The notes beneath the pieces are model-generated. The model was not told the DNA's origin, did no database searches, and worked only from the letters and a program-made list of their open reading frames with translations. 64,000 nt of DNA, taken from NCBI GenBank assembly GCA_023374025.1, contig SIJG01000017.1:1-64000 (forward strand), given 5' to 3'. Source of the stretch: Heterodera schachtii (Eukaryota; Nematoda; Chromadorea; Rhabditida; Heteroderidae). Numbering within the stretch: position 1 is the first letter of the stretch; each line of letters opens with the position of its first letter. The translations under genes were made by a program, and so were the position numbers. Of this stretch, positions 23,301 through 34,929 are shown piece after piece.

Positions 23301-24984
23301 CCCCCTCTGCGTCTCTGTCCTCTTACTTCCTCCGCCTGTGCCACCCCTCGGTTCCACAGGGAATATTTGGCCTCCATTTCCTTCTGTTTGACCGCCTCGC
23401 GCTCTTTGCGTGCCGCGTCCTCCGCCGTCTCGCGCTTCTCCCCGCGCCGCCTTCGCTCAAAGCCCGTCTCGCGCTTGCGCGTTTCCGCGTCGCGACCACT
23501 CTCCGCGGTGGACGCTTCCAACTCATTGAGGCGCTTAAAATTATTTGTAAATACGAACTAAAATGTGTCAGGCCAATTTTCCTCCCTCAATCCGATAATA
23601 GAATTTCGGTTAAATTTTAAAATGGAAATTGCCATGAAAATGGCCGAACTGTCGCCCATTTCCTCCCCTTTTTTTTTGCTCACTTGGAGGTCCCTCTCGC
23701 GCAGTTCGCGCTCCTCCCGCTCCATCGCCTCTTTGCTCAAAAGCCCCGCGCGTCCTCCGTTGTCCATCCGTCGCTTTTTGGCGATTGTTGGCATTTCGTT
23801 CTGGTCAAAAAAAGGAATTATTCACTTCGACAAAGACAAATTTAAAAAGCTATCAATTAAGAAAGGAAAAAATGCCAAAAAAACTGTTTAAGGATTTAAT
23901 TAGTGCACCGTTTATTGGGAAAATGCCTTGCAATTGCAAAACGCAGTTTTACTATCAAAAGGAATAGTTGGCAAAATTTGAAAAATCAGGAAATATGATA
24001 AATAAATGGGTTTTAGTTTTCTGTCACCGCTCTCTTTCCCTGGAAATTTTCAAATTTACTCAGTCCCATGGCTTTCCATGGTTCAAATGACCAACCGTTT
24101 CCTCCTCCTTAATTTCATGCTTTGCCAGTGTTGTGTCTTTTGTCCGTCGTTTCTTTTCTTTTGACCGACTTTTCCCCCTTTCTTCGTCCGCTTCCAAATG
24201 TGCGGGAGAGAGCGGCTCTTTTTTGATGTCGTCGTCCGAAAGGGCTAAAATTCAACTAATTAATAAAGAAAAGTATCTAATAAGCATAAATACTCCAGTA
24301 AAATGCAATCCCCACCTCCTTCGACGGTGACGAATGAGTCCGTTTTGAAATTGGGCCCCGCCATTTCTTTGCCCTTCCGTTTCAATGCAATCAAATTGCG
24401 GTCGATGTCGTCCATTAGCTCATCATCTTCCTCAATTTCGTCGTCGTCGTCTTCGTCGAATTTGCTCGGCTTGGCATGCGGCGTCCGAATGAAAGTGTCC
24501 TCGTCGTCGAGCAGTCGCATTCTGAAAACAATTTTTTTGTATTTTTAAATGCCAAATTTTAGCTTTTTACCCGCCACTTTTTCCGCTTTTTTGTTCCTTT
24601 GTGCTCTTTTTCTTTTTCTTCTCATCTGTCATGTACCGCTTTAGATAATCGGCACGAGAAGAAGCCGAAATTGAAGTTGAATCGGCCATAAAATGGAATA
24701 ATTCTTGCTTAAATTTAAATTTTTTTTTTATTATTTAACAACAAAATCTGAATTTTAGAAAAGCGGGGAATTGCCAATTCAGTCTCATTAGTGAAAAAAG
24801 TGCCAAACATAAATAAATTGCTTTTTAGATGATCCGTGAGTGGATTTTGCTAAATGCCACCCATTTGGAGGCGCGGCTGCACATGGCCACCGTCCACCCA
24901 AACTGCGGCAAGTCGCCCCGGTGTGCCACCTATCACATGCTTTTGCACACTCAAATTGTGTACAAAAGAGTCTATCCGTTATGA
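20316..24984 (+). CDS. ShKT domain fused to nitrobindin-like (THAP4-type) domain
   Basis: The exons are about 20316-20480, 20588-20718, 20865-21039, 21461-21570, 21650-21753 and 24829-24984, all in phase. A Thr-rich linker (mucin-like) leads into a ShKT domain with the six-Cys pattern from [10 protein letters not shown] to CRRSCQMC. A beta-barrel domain follows: [67 protein letters not shown], and a last exon with [16 protein letters not shown] and [12 protein letters not shown]. That matches the C-terminal strand of nitrobindin/THAP4 domains, which bind heme through a histidine near the C terminus. The last intron is 3,075 bases long and contains all of BUD13 on the other strand. The 5-prime end with a start codon was not found. 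Confidence 0.75.
21927..24689 (-). CDS. bud-13: BUD13 homologue, RES-complex splicing factor
   Basis: Seven exons are 24689-24571, 24521-24316, 24244-24096, 23800-23684, 23533-23327, 22693-22525 and 22102-21927, giving 380 residues in phase. The N terminus [18 protein letters not shown] and MRLLDDED match BUD13, followed by acidic and basic low-complexity sequence, [34 protein letters not shown], and the conserved C-terminal core [20 protein letters not shown] with NGFESK. BUD13 belongs to the retention-and-splicing (RES) complex that joins the activated spliceosome, so it acts in the nucleus. The protein is shorter than the human one, mainly in the middle repeats. The whole gene sits inside an intron of a plus-strand gene. 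Confidence 0.92.
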
Positions 24985-24989
24985 AACAA

Positions 24990-25330
24990 TCGAAAGGAAT
25001 GAAAAAACAAACAAAACAAAACCCGTGATTAAATTACAAATAAAACTCATCAAGAAAAGAAGGCATTAAGCATTCCCTATCATCTTACATTTTCATTTGA
25101 TCATTTGTCAAATTTATTTTTAAAAAATGAAAAAAGATGTATTTCAACTTGTAATGAAATAAAAAATACAATATATAAAGAGAAAAAGTTACAAAAAAAA
25201 CATAATCAAATTAAAAATGAGAGGTTTTTGTGGGAGTTTTAATTTAATATTTATAAATACATCAAAATGATGATTTTGGGAATGCGTTCGTTGTTGGTTT
25301 TCTTTTCTCGCCTCTCCCAACACCAAACAG
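24990..25330. other. Short gap between convergent gene ends
   Basis: This separates the last exon of the plus-strand ShKT/nitrobindin-like gene from the 3-prime end of the ced-9-like gene. It is A-rich, and several AATAAA or AATAAAA motifs that could serve as poly(A) signals are visible on the plus strand. No exon seen. Confidence 0.5.
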
Positions 25331-25332
25331 TG

Positions 25333-26484
25333 TCAAGTCAATGTGGCGGCAGTGCGTTTGGCGACCAGAAAATAGACAGCCGCCGCTGCTGCAATTCCGC
25401 ACAAAGCGACGCCGAGGAGGGGAGAAGCCGAAGGAAAGGGCAATCGAAGCTGAATTGTTGATGCACCGATTTTCCCGTTCTTTGAGGGACGAAATGTGTT
25501 CAACCAATTGGAGAGAATCGGCGCAAAAGCGGTCCTGCAAAACCAAAAATTAATTATACAACAAAAGCAACAGATAACACCAAGGAAGTCACAACATTAG
25601 CCTGACTTTGCCTCGGTGAAAATTATAAATTTTGTTCAATGGATTTCAGGATAAAAGTTAACAACTCAGAATTTTACGCGTTTTTTTTTGCAAATTTTGC
25701 AACAAAAACGGACCTTCAAATAAGCACAAATGACAACTCAGTTTTAGGATGGTTTTAGTGTTTCTGTCCGTTTAAACTCGTACCCATGAGTACGCCGCTG
25801 TACTGTCTTCGTTGTTGGAAAGTGTGTACAGTTTGTAGCGCAACATGGTCGACCCGTAGATGGACACTTGGGTTATTTCGCGTCGGAAATCCCTCCGATC
25901 TTTTTGCTCTTCACAGAAACAGTTTCGCATTTTTTTGGTTTGTCTGTTTAAAATGACCTTCTTCCGTCACTCGCGCGGATGCGTCCATTTTGGCCAATCG
26001 TCTCGCGAAGAGTCCGGTGAAAGCGATCATCGCCAGGAAAGGCACGCACAAATTTGTTGCCGAAGGGCAGCCAAAATTGTCCGCTTTTCGCTCAATACGC
26101 CGTTGCAACAGGTCGAAGTAAGCGTCCACGAGCTGACAAATTTGAATTTTAAATTACCAAACCCAAAACCATTTAATGCATTTTTCACATATTTAAAGGC
26201 GTTGAATTTGACGGCCGAATGTTGGGCCAATTGGTCAATCAGTTGGTGTTCAATTTCATCACTGGAATATTTAATTTAAATTCTTCCGATTGATACACCC
26301 ATTTGTTCCCTCGCCTGTTGTCCCTCTCAAAATAGAGGACGGCCTGTTGAATTGTCAGCCAAATGTCCGGCACGTGCCCTTCTTCGTCCTCCCCACAATA
26401 GGGCGGATTGTACCACTGAAGACCGTCCTCACCCCTCGCGATTCTTTGCTTAATGTAAAATAGCAAAAAGGAATCGGCATCCAT
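25333..26484 (-). CDS. ced-9: CED-9/Bcl-2-like apoptosis regulator
   Basis: The exons are 26484-26297, 26261-26189, 26132-25971, 25906-25784, 25534-25505 and 25449-25333, 230 residues in phase. Aligned from memory with C. elegans CED-9, the order agrees: BH4-like FLLFYIKQRIARGEDGLQW, a helix DIWLTIQQAVLYFE in the BH3 position, a BH1 region CPSATNLCVPFLAMIAFTG, then IYGSTMLRYKLY, a BH2 start SWDRF, and a C-terminal tail anchor LLGVALCGIAAAAAVYFLVA followed by KR. CED-9 sits on mitochondria and restrains CED-4. An AG follows a T run at 26521, 36 bases upstream of the ATG, and could be a spliced-leader acceptor, so the gene may be downstream in an operon with eif-3.M (489 bases apart). Divergence is high and two short introns (36 and 55 bases) are inferred. 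Confidence 0.7.
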
Positions 26485-26520
26485 TTCGTAGGCGAGGATA
26501 AGGGAATTGCTAAACGTTCG

Positions 26521-26530
26521 CTAAAAAAAA
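26521..26530 (-). other. Possible trans-splice acceptor of the ced-9-like gene
   Basis: Minus-strand TTTTTTTAG immediately precedes CGAACGTTTAGC, 36 bases before the predicted ATG, with no upstream exon seen in the 450 bases back to the eIF3M stop. This is what a spliced-leader acceptor of a downstream operon gene looks like; an unseen upstream cis exon is the alternative. Confidence 0.35.
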
Positions 26531-26972
26531 TGCAAAATTAACAAAGGCTTCAAAATAAATATTTGAATGCAATTAAATAAATGAATTGTAACATTTGCAT
26601 TTTCAAATGAATTCTAATTGTTGCTAGATTTAATAGGATAACCAATGGTCAGTAGCCATCAAATATCGATTTGCACTTTAACATTTCCTTTAAGAGCAGC
26701 GAAAATATGACATAATGTTGGTCCGATAAATACCGGCGGGTTCAAATATTTTAAAACCGCTTTAGGAAGCATGCCAAAACACACCATAAAATAAACATCG
26801 AAAAGCAGTATTTAAAAAAATAATTTAAATATAACAACTTTTTGCCACTTAAAACGATACAGAGACAGGGGGAGAACACATAGCAGCGATACGACATTAT
26901 AACATGAACAGAAAAAACAATAATAATGACGAAAACAATAACAAAACTCCCATTCGTCCTATGTGACTTTCG

Positions 26973-29865
26973 CTATTCTTCCACTGCAACCACCGATTGC
27001 ATATTGTCACGGAACCAACGCGCATTTTCAAGCAGGGCACCAAGCCGGACATGCAGCTGCTCCCACTGTGCACGCTGAAACACTCGCTGAAAATATTATA
27101 TTACAAATCAATTTAATCAAATTTTTACCAAAAAGAGCGAACCCCTGGGGCATCACACCTTTCCTTCTCCATTTCCCCATTGTACCCTCCCCAAAAATTG
27201 AGGAAAAATTATTTTTCTTTGTGAAATCGAAATTTAATTATTTTACTTTCTTCGATTGAAAATAATTAGAGAAAATTTTGCTGTTCGAGTCGGAGGCTTG
27301 AACTGATTAAAAGATTGGTCACCTGTTGATAGAAGCTGACCATCAGTTGGTCGTCCAACTCGTTGATTTTGCCTTGGATAGCATTCGCGTGGATGGCATC
27401 GACGATAAATTCCTCCAACTGATCGCGGTCCGAAATGTCCAACGTCTTGACCAACGTGGTCAATGGGATGTGCTGATGGATTGAACAAAAAATATTTATC
27501 CATAATTTGTTTGTCCTTTTTTAATGGATCTGACTCATCCGTTTTTGTTTTTTGGAAATTTTCTTCAAAATGTTTAATTTTCTGAGTTTTAATAAAGTTT
27601 CGACCACTAAAATAAGGATATTTCTATGGCTATTGCTTAAAATAATAACCTGCGCCTTCTCAGCCAACGAAATAAGTGTCAACTGTTTCATTTTTGTCTC
27701 CAGCGTTTGCTCGTCCTCCACCCGGAGTTGCTCACGAAGAAATGTCGGATGGTCGGCGACGAAACGGCGATAGTCCGCCAAAGAGCCGTAGACGAAAATG
27801 CCGAGCATTTGGAACATCAACGGATCAGTCTGTTGGTCAGAAGGATTATTTTACGAGGTTAAACCACCCAAAAACTAGTGAAAATCTATATTATGAACAG
27901 AAAGCACATAAAAAGTCAAATACACCACCTTTTTAAGGCTGTTCACCGCTTCCAGGCCCGATAAATGATCAAAACAGAAAGCCTTTGGGTCCACAATTGT
28001 TGTGCGGACGCATTCGCGCGCGTCTTCTTGCGCGGTCGGCGCGTCCTCGGGCGTGTACGTCTTCAAGAGTGTGCACATCACCTGCAAACAATTGTAAATA
28101 GAAACTTTGGAGTATTTTTTTTTTTTTTGAAAATTTTGATACTTTTTCTTGTTGCGCTATATTTTTCAACTTTTAAAGAATTGAGTTTCGTCGTACTAAT
28201 ACAAATATACGGAATTCTTAAGAATTTATTTGTTAACAAAGGCAATTTAAAGGTTTTTAACACTTTGGAAAATTCAGGTGAAGTGGAGGGAGACACTGCT
28301 CTGCCGTAGGGCCGGCGGGAAATTTATTAAAATGTTATGCCAAAAAATGCCAGGTTTTGTTTTTTAAGGAAAACGCAAATATTTTAGGAACTTTTGAGTC
28401 AACATTTAAAATGTATTGCATTATATCTGTTTTACTTTTCTTTAGAGAATTAAATTACAGAAAATCGTGTCGAAAATTTCTGTTTATGATTATGGTATGG
28501 ATGGCGGCAATTGTTTATGCACGGTTGAGCCCAATTTTGGAGTGAGGATTTATACGGGGGAAAGGACGGCGGTAGGATGGGGGGGGGAGGGGGGGGGGTG
28601 GGCACAACTGCTATTCGCCATGGCACCACCTCGGCAGCGCTTTCGTGCCGTTCGTCAGCCACCAATGCCGCGTGCAGACACCGGTACAGCTCGCGGCACT
28701 GCGTCACGTCCAACTTCCACCGCCGGACCAACGCATCAATGCGCTCGGTGGCAGCACCGCCCCCGCCGGCGGCAATGATGTCCAAATGGTTGGTCAGCCG
28801 GGCATGGCCCGCCGCAACCAACAAATGCTTCAGCTCGATCAATTGCAGTGCGGGACAGTCGTCGTGGACATGATAAAGGTTGGACAGCAGACGCACAGTG
28901 ACACCAGCCTACAAAAAATGGAGTTAACACAAAAGTTTTGAAAAACGGTCATCTCTCACAATTAGACAAATGCCCGAAGAGCGGAATTTAACTCTCCAAT
29001 CCCCCATTATCCCCCCAATTTCCATTTTTTTTTTTTGCATGGCATTTTGAATGAAAAAGGAATGAAAAGGGAGTGATGAGTTAACAAATGCCAACACCAA
29101 GAAAATTTTTAATGTGTTTTCTACATTGATAAGAATTTAAAAGGTTAGTTATTCAAAAAAATGCAAGAAAAATGTATAAAGTTCGCACCGGTGAGTTCCA
29201 TCCGTGGCCCTTGAAAATGCGTTGTTTGTCCGCACTAACGCCGTTCAACAGTGCGCAAAATCGTTGGACCAACAGAAGGGCCTAAAATGTATTTACCTAT
29301 TTTCAAGTTCGGATAAAATTTTGAAATATTATATATCCCATTGCAAAATATCGGATTAACTTTGTCAAAGACCGGACAGAAACACATTGAAAACTAAAAC
29401 TATCATTTAAAAATTGTTTTTTGCCGTTGCCCGATTCTGTCAACATTCAAAATTATTCTTTTTTATCATGGTCACAATGCGACCCGTCCCATGCCTGTTC
29501 ATCCTTGTACGAGATCATCAACGAGAACAGCGAGTTCAGCACCAGTTCCACTTCCTTTTCCGTGCTCAACTGACCGCCGGAGACCAGCGCAGTGGTGGCA
29601 TCGATTAGAGCGACCAATTGGTCAAACACAGAGGTGGAAGCTGAAAATTTGTTGTGTAAAAGTGGTGATTAATAATCCTGTAAGGTCTTTAAATGTTTGT
29701 TTTTCTGAAGAGGCGTCACAAAATTCATAAAGTGCCAACAGCCACTTAAAACGAACAGTCTTTGGCAACGGAAATGCCGCGTTCCTTATAGAAGTCGCGC
29801 AGTTCGTCCACCTGTTCCTTTTCGCTGGGAATATTACTGAAAACGCCAATTGCTGTTGATGCCAT
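26973..29865 (-). CDS. eif-3.M: Translation initiation factor eIF3 subunit M
   Basis: Eight exons are 29865-29757, 29640-29495, 29281-29189, 28908-28630, 28081-27929, 27829-27650, 27472-27323 and 27086-26973, 407 residues in phase. The most telling match is the PCI-domain half: VDPKAFCFDHLSGLEAV, MLGIFVYGSLADYRRFV, MKQLTLISLAEKAQ, then the winged-helix part IPLTTLVKTLDISDRDQ with FIVDAIHANAIQGKIN, and the tail RAQWEQLHVRLGAL. The human protein has the same order and similar length (about 374). It is a cytoplasmic component of the eIF3 complex; in C. elegans it is also shared with the COP9 signalosome. The intron after exon 2 begins with GC (CAG|GCATGG). Confidence 0.93.
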
Positions 29866-29939
29866 CTTTTTTGTAAGCTTTAAAATATTATAGGTATTAT
29901 GGCTGTTCTAGAACAAAAATTTGCGAAATTCGAGGGTTG

Positions 29940-30700
29940 GGGTCAGTTCCATACTGCCGTTTCCATACCGCCATTTCCATACCGCCGTTTCCATACCAGC
30001 CATTTCCATACCGGCCGTTTCCATACCGGCCGTTTCCATGCCATAGGCATTTCCAAACCAAAAAATTTTTCGAAGATTTTCGGCAAAATTTCAAAAATAG
30101 AAGGTGATTTTCAACATTTTGATGTTTCTCATGCATTGTAAGACAATAAATTTTATGTTTAATGATGTAGAGAAAAAATGGAAATACTTCTAACAAAAAA
30201 AAACGCACAAAGCTTCAAAACAACGACCATTAATACTTTTTCACAAGTCTAAATAAAATTTTAAAATGGAGTTTTGTCTATTTTACCAGCTTTATCCGGT
30301 CTCCGGATTCCTAAATTGGATCGAAAATTTTTTCCCCGAATTCTCAATCGATTCCAAATCGCTTTGTAGGGCTTCCAGGGCCCGAAAATTAGGAATTAAG
30401 GCCCGGTTTTGCTTCCATTTTCCAATCTATAACGTTGAAAAGAGAATACATTGAATTTGTAATTCATATTAAGCATCAAGCAGTTGAAAAACCCCTATCC
30501 TTTTATTGAATTTTACCTGAAAATTTTCGAAAATTTTTTGGTATGGAAATGGCCTAAATACCTTAGTATGGAAATGGTGGTATGGAAACGGCGGTATGGA
30601 AATGGCTGGTATGGAAATGGCTGGTATGGAAACGGCGGTATGGAAATGGCGGTATGGAAACGGCAGTATGGAAATGGGTCGATCCCAAATTGGAGAATTA
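29940..30700. repeat. Foldback element: inverted arrays of a CCATACC minisatellite
   Basis: The left arm (about 29948-30110) carries tandem units alternating CCGTTTCCATACCGCC and CATTTCCATACCAGC on the plus strand. The right arm (about 30500-30692) carries the reverse complement array (GTATGGAAATGG units). The similarity continues past the arrays into CCAAAAAATTTTTCGAAGAT and its complement. The arms are about 160-190 bases with a central spacer near 400 bases, so a transcript could fold into a long hairpin. No protein-coding potential. Confidence 0.85.
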
Positions 30701-31264
30701 CGAAGAATTGAACAAGAGACAGAGACTCCAAAAACTCAAAAATAGAGCTCGATATTTTGAAAAAAGCCTGGACCTAGATTCCATGTTTACCCCACAATTT
30801 TTTAAAGATTTCAAAATAAAAAAAGCTAATATATATATAATGTTTTCGGGGTCGCTGATGGATTCTTCTTCCATTTCGACCCATTTCAAACTCCGAACCC
30901 GAATTTAAAAAAAAAAGTCGAAAATTCAGGTTTTCGAATTTCGCATTTTTCTCAAGAAATTTTTTAAACGAAATTTTACTGAAATATTGATGCCTTATGA
31001 ATTTGTTTCCGTGTTTTTAACAAAATTTGAACCAAAAATGCAAAATTCGAAAAATTACATTTTCGACTTTTTGTTTGAATTCGTGTTCGGGGTTCGAAAT
31101 TGTTCGAAATGAATGTCATATTTAGGGCTATGATTTATAGTTTTTTCACTAATTACAAAAATCGTCACTGAGCAAGTTTCATGGGTTTGGTAAAAGCCTT
31201 TTTTCCACCAGTGTAAGCTAGTTTTCGTGTTATTAAGGGAGTGGCGCGGTTGTTTGAAATACGG

Positions 31265-31645
31265 GCCAGGCCGTTTTCGTACGGGCCGTTTTCGTACGAG
31301 CACATGTTTTTTGACTATAACTTTTTTCTATGTCAACCAAATCCAACGAATCTTTATATCATTCGATAGCCATTCAGATGCTCTATTAGCCTGCAAAATT
31401 TCAAAAAATTTCGTTAAGTTTTAAAAAAAGTTTGAGCCAAAAAAGTTGGAAAATCTGGTTGTATGAATTCTTCTGGTCATAACTTTTTTGAACCTTAACG
31501 AGATTTTTCGAAATTTTGCAGGCTAATAGAGGACACTTAGGGCTATCGAATGATACCAACAATGTTGGATTTGGTTGGCAAAGAAAAAAGTTATAGCCAA
31601 AAACTTGTGCTCGTACGAAAACGGCCCGTACGAAAACGACCCTGA
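31265..31645. mobile_element. Foldback element with GTTTTCGTACGGGC ends
   Basis: The left end reads CAGGCCGTTTTCGTACGGGC and the right end is its reverse complement near 31610-31645. The arms continue inward for over 120 bases through ACTATAACTTTTTTC, CATTCGATAGC and CTATTAGCCTGCAAAATTTC, each matched in reverse order on the other side. Only about 60 bases of centre are unpaired. Related but more diverged copies are at 38440-38770 and 48115-48345. Confidence 0.85.
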
Positions 31646-32895
31646 CCGTTTGAAATACGCGTCGGATGGTCAGCCATTGGCCTTCCGTTGGTGTGTGTGT
31701 GTGACACAAACAAAAAAGTCGTCTCCATATTCTGTGATTTGCTAACTGATAAATTATCTTTTTTAGATAATTAGCATACTGTACAAAATCATTATGGGTC
31801 GGCGATTCTGCAGCCGAAATGATTTTTAGAACCATCAAAATTATAAATGTAATTGTTTGTAGCCCAACCCTCATTTGTCAGAGAAAAAAGACTGGAACTC
31901 AATACGTTTGGTCTGTGTGCATACCGTATTTGTATGCTCGATTCGGCATTAATTAAAGTATGCTAAATAAGGCCATTAAATTGCTCGTTGATCAGTAAAA
32001 TTTAGTTAAAAACTTAATTAAATTTGGTTTGATTTGCTTTTTTTACAGTGTTTTGTCTACGGTAAAGGCTCAAACACATTTTAAATATTTTGAAAATTAT
32101 TTTAACACAAAGAACATCGTATTGATATGGCCTGCTGCTGGTCTCTTTTGTTAAATATTTGCATTTTTTCGAAACGCCATTTTTTGTGACGTCAATATTT
32201 TTGCGGTTTTCGCGAAATGACGACGCGGCACCATTTCTTTCACTCGGCGCGGCTCCTTTTTTTATATTTTGTCTTTCAGTTTTCGATATTTTTTAGTTAA
32301 ATTGCCTAATATGTTGTATTTTTTCTTCGAAATATTTTTTTTTGTCAAACCTTTATTATTTTTATTAAGGGAAAAAGTAAAAGAACATAAATTTTCACAT
32401 AAATTGGTTGCAAAATTAATATGTTAATTAGCCTAATACAATATTTACCGTAGCAAAAAAGAATTTGAGCAAACTTTCGAATCGAATTCTTTCTTTTTTT
32501 TTTTGATTTGTATCCCATAACAACACACATTTAATTAAAAAAAAAGAGAACCAAGAAAAATTATAATTTTGAACAGCGGAGGAATATTTGGCATGAAAAT
32601 GAAAATGCATGTAAATATTATGCCAATTAACTTTCATAAAATTGACTGGACATGCCAAATGCGGATTTTGACTTAGAACAGTTTATTTTTTTAAGAATGG
32701 CAATTATTGTGCCATTGACGGAATATTCGTGACGAAAAACCAAAAATAAAGCAACAATCACAACAAAAAAGTGCTGTTAATTATCTTCTGAGCTTCTCTT
32801 TCCCTTGTCTTTTTTGATGTTTCATTCCCCAAATGAATCACACTGTCTGTCGTTTGCTGGTCATTACCTCATCAATTGACAGCAATTAGTTTTCC

Positions 32896-34926
32896 TTAAT
32901 TACCCTTAATTTGTCCCATTAAAATTCGCATTTGCCCACCCATTGGTGCCACTTTGACCAACTGTATTCTTTTGTTATTGTTGTTGTTGTTCTCTGTTTG
33001 CAGTTGCTGTTGCAAAAATGTGTTGCTGATCAAATGAAATCGCACCAAAAATGGGCCAAAAATGCGCAAATACGCCTTTCGATATTCGCCACTGAATAAT
33101 TGAATTTTTAATTGCTGTTTTAATTGTTAAGCATTTGATTAGCACCTGAAAATGATTAGCAACGGCGCATTGCTCGCGTAAGCAACGGCCATAAGACAGG
33201 ACAAAGCAATGGACACATAAGCCTAAATTGGCAATTCTTAAAATGCGCAAATATTTTCCAAAATTTCGATTTTAAAAAATCACTTTGGTTATATCAGTGA
33301 CTTTTATGACCATCAAATCTAACAAAACATTGACAAAATTGTTCAGGGTGAAGCCGGTCACCATCACAATCATAATGGCCATCAGAGAACGGAGAAGGCG
33401 ACGAGTGATTTCGGCATTCACTAAACGAAAAGAAAAAAGGGGAAATGGGTAATTAAGGTCGGTTTTATGCGTCCCATAATCATTTTAGCATCCCATGAAA
33501 TTTTACACGTCCAACCGATTTATTTTTTTACGGCGCATTTCCTTCAAAATATTTTTGTGTTTAAATGATAATCGGCGAAATGCGTACTGACACAAATATT
33601 ATTTTGGCAACGTTTTAGTCCCATGCCAGGTGTTTCTGGCTTTGCTTTAGAGCCCTCCACAGGCCAATGCAATTAAATCCCTGGTATGTGTAGTAATTAA
33701 ATGGTAAATAAATTAGAAGGCTCAGGCAAAAACCAATTAAGGTTTAAGGGCCAGACACAAAACAATTTATTACAAAAACAATTCTGTTAAATCATATCGA
33801 ACTGATGGCACTTTAATAAACTTTTTATAATATAAAATAATGGGACTCATAATCTGCCATGAGAACTCAAAAGTGAAATGGGTGATTAATTAAGAGTAAT
33901 TAATAATAATTAGCAATTGGATGGGTCATCAATTAATCAATTACCTGAAATGTCCTTCTTGAGTCTGACCACAAACGCCAAAAGAACGTAAAGCAGAAAG
34001 ATCAGCGCACTCAGTAAAACGTTGAGGAGAAGCAAAGGCAGTGCCATTGGGCCAAAGTAAGTGTCGTCGTGGGTTAAGCACAGAGTGACGCTAATCACCG
34101 GTTAATTATAATTAATTAATAATTAGCCAATTAATTGCCGAGTATTTTACTCACTGATTCGGATAATTAATGACCATCGAAAAGACTGAAATGATAATAA
34201 ATCCCGAGTGAAGCGAAATGTTGAAAATGATCAGAAAAGTGTAGAACGATTGGTGGCGATGTCTGAACAAATTAAAAATCATTTTAATATTTTTAAAAAT
34301 GTGTACATAAACGAATTGGCGAACAACGCATTGACAAGCCGATCAAAGCCAATCCAAAAAAGCGAACTTAAGCCAACATTTCGGCATACCAAAGGAAGGG
34401 TTTGGATGATGGCACAAGGGCCTAAAATATTTAAAAAATAGAAAAAAATCTCGAAAATTTTTTGGGACCTTCGAACATAAAAGGGTGTCCGCTGAGGGCA
34501 AATGCCCAACCGATGGACAGCGAAAAGCCAAAAAGGCCGGAAAAGAGGGCATTGGCCGCGATCAAACAGTTGCACAACTGCCGAAATGTCCTTTAAAAGA
34601 GCACAAATAAAGGGAAATAATTTTAAATATTAAATTAAATTAATTATATTTAAAATTGAGAAAAAACGGACTTTGTCCTCCAAGTGACATAAACGAGGGA
34701 AAAGTTGAGCAGAAAGCCAAGCGAACCGATGGCCCAGCGAATGCCAACGGACAAAAGGAAAGCGAAGGGCAATTGGTTGTTGGGGAAAACGCCGAAAAAC
34801 TGCAAAAGTACACAAGAAATTTGAAAATTTTCTTGGTATAATTTAATCGAAAATTTAAATGAAAATTATCGGATAATTAAAATTAATGTGATTTGCTTTA
34901 ATCCGGAAAATCGAATTTACCTGCAT
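32896..34926 (-). CDS. Seven-transmembrane chemoreceptor, Srsx-like
   Basis: Nine exons are 34926-34921 (just ATGCAG), 34799-34672, 34590-34469, 34421-34307, 34262-34155, 34090-33945, 33420-33284, 33222-33146 and 33091-32896, 344 residues in phase. Seven hydrophobic helices can be followed: LPFAFLLSV to FSLVYV, LFSGLFGFSLSIGW, a third with GLSSLFWIGFDRL (the FDRL takes the DRY position), HQSFYTFLIIFNI, PLLLLNVLLSALIFLLY, RSLMAIMIVMVTGF and a seventh reading SNAPLLIIFSSGEYRKAY. The seventh-helix signature followed by EYR and the DRL motif are typical of nematode Srsx serpentine receptors. The ligand is unknown; sensory-neuron surface is the expected site. The start in a six-base exon is the least certain part. 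The tail is Gln/Asn-rich. Confidence 0.78.
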
Positions 34927-34929
34927 AAT

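Larger units (their letters stand above)
29890..32890. other. Three-kilobase repeat stretch without genes
   Basis: This lies between eif-3.M and the chemoreceptor gene. It holds the foldback element at 29.9-30.7 kb and the second foldback at 31.3-31.6 kb; the rest is A/T-rich. A segment near 30900-31110 has facing similar blocks around AAAAAGTCGAAAATTC, which may be a third, weaker palindrome. Confidence 0.6.

Noticed and set aside
23141..23620. Plus-strand frame of 159 codons
   Set aside because: It is the complement of BUD13 exon 5 and flanking introns, with no motif.
25449..25534. Frameshift in the ced-9-like gene between the BH2 region and the tail anchor
   Set aside because: A 55-base GT-AG intron (25504-25450) restores the frame exactly, so a pseudogene is not needed.
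29899..30711. Open frames with regular H/F/Y/R or M/E/W/K repeats
   Set aside because: They are translations of the CCATACC minisatellite arrays.
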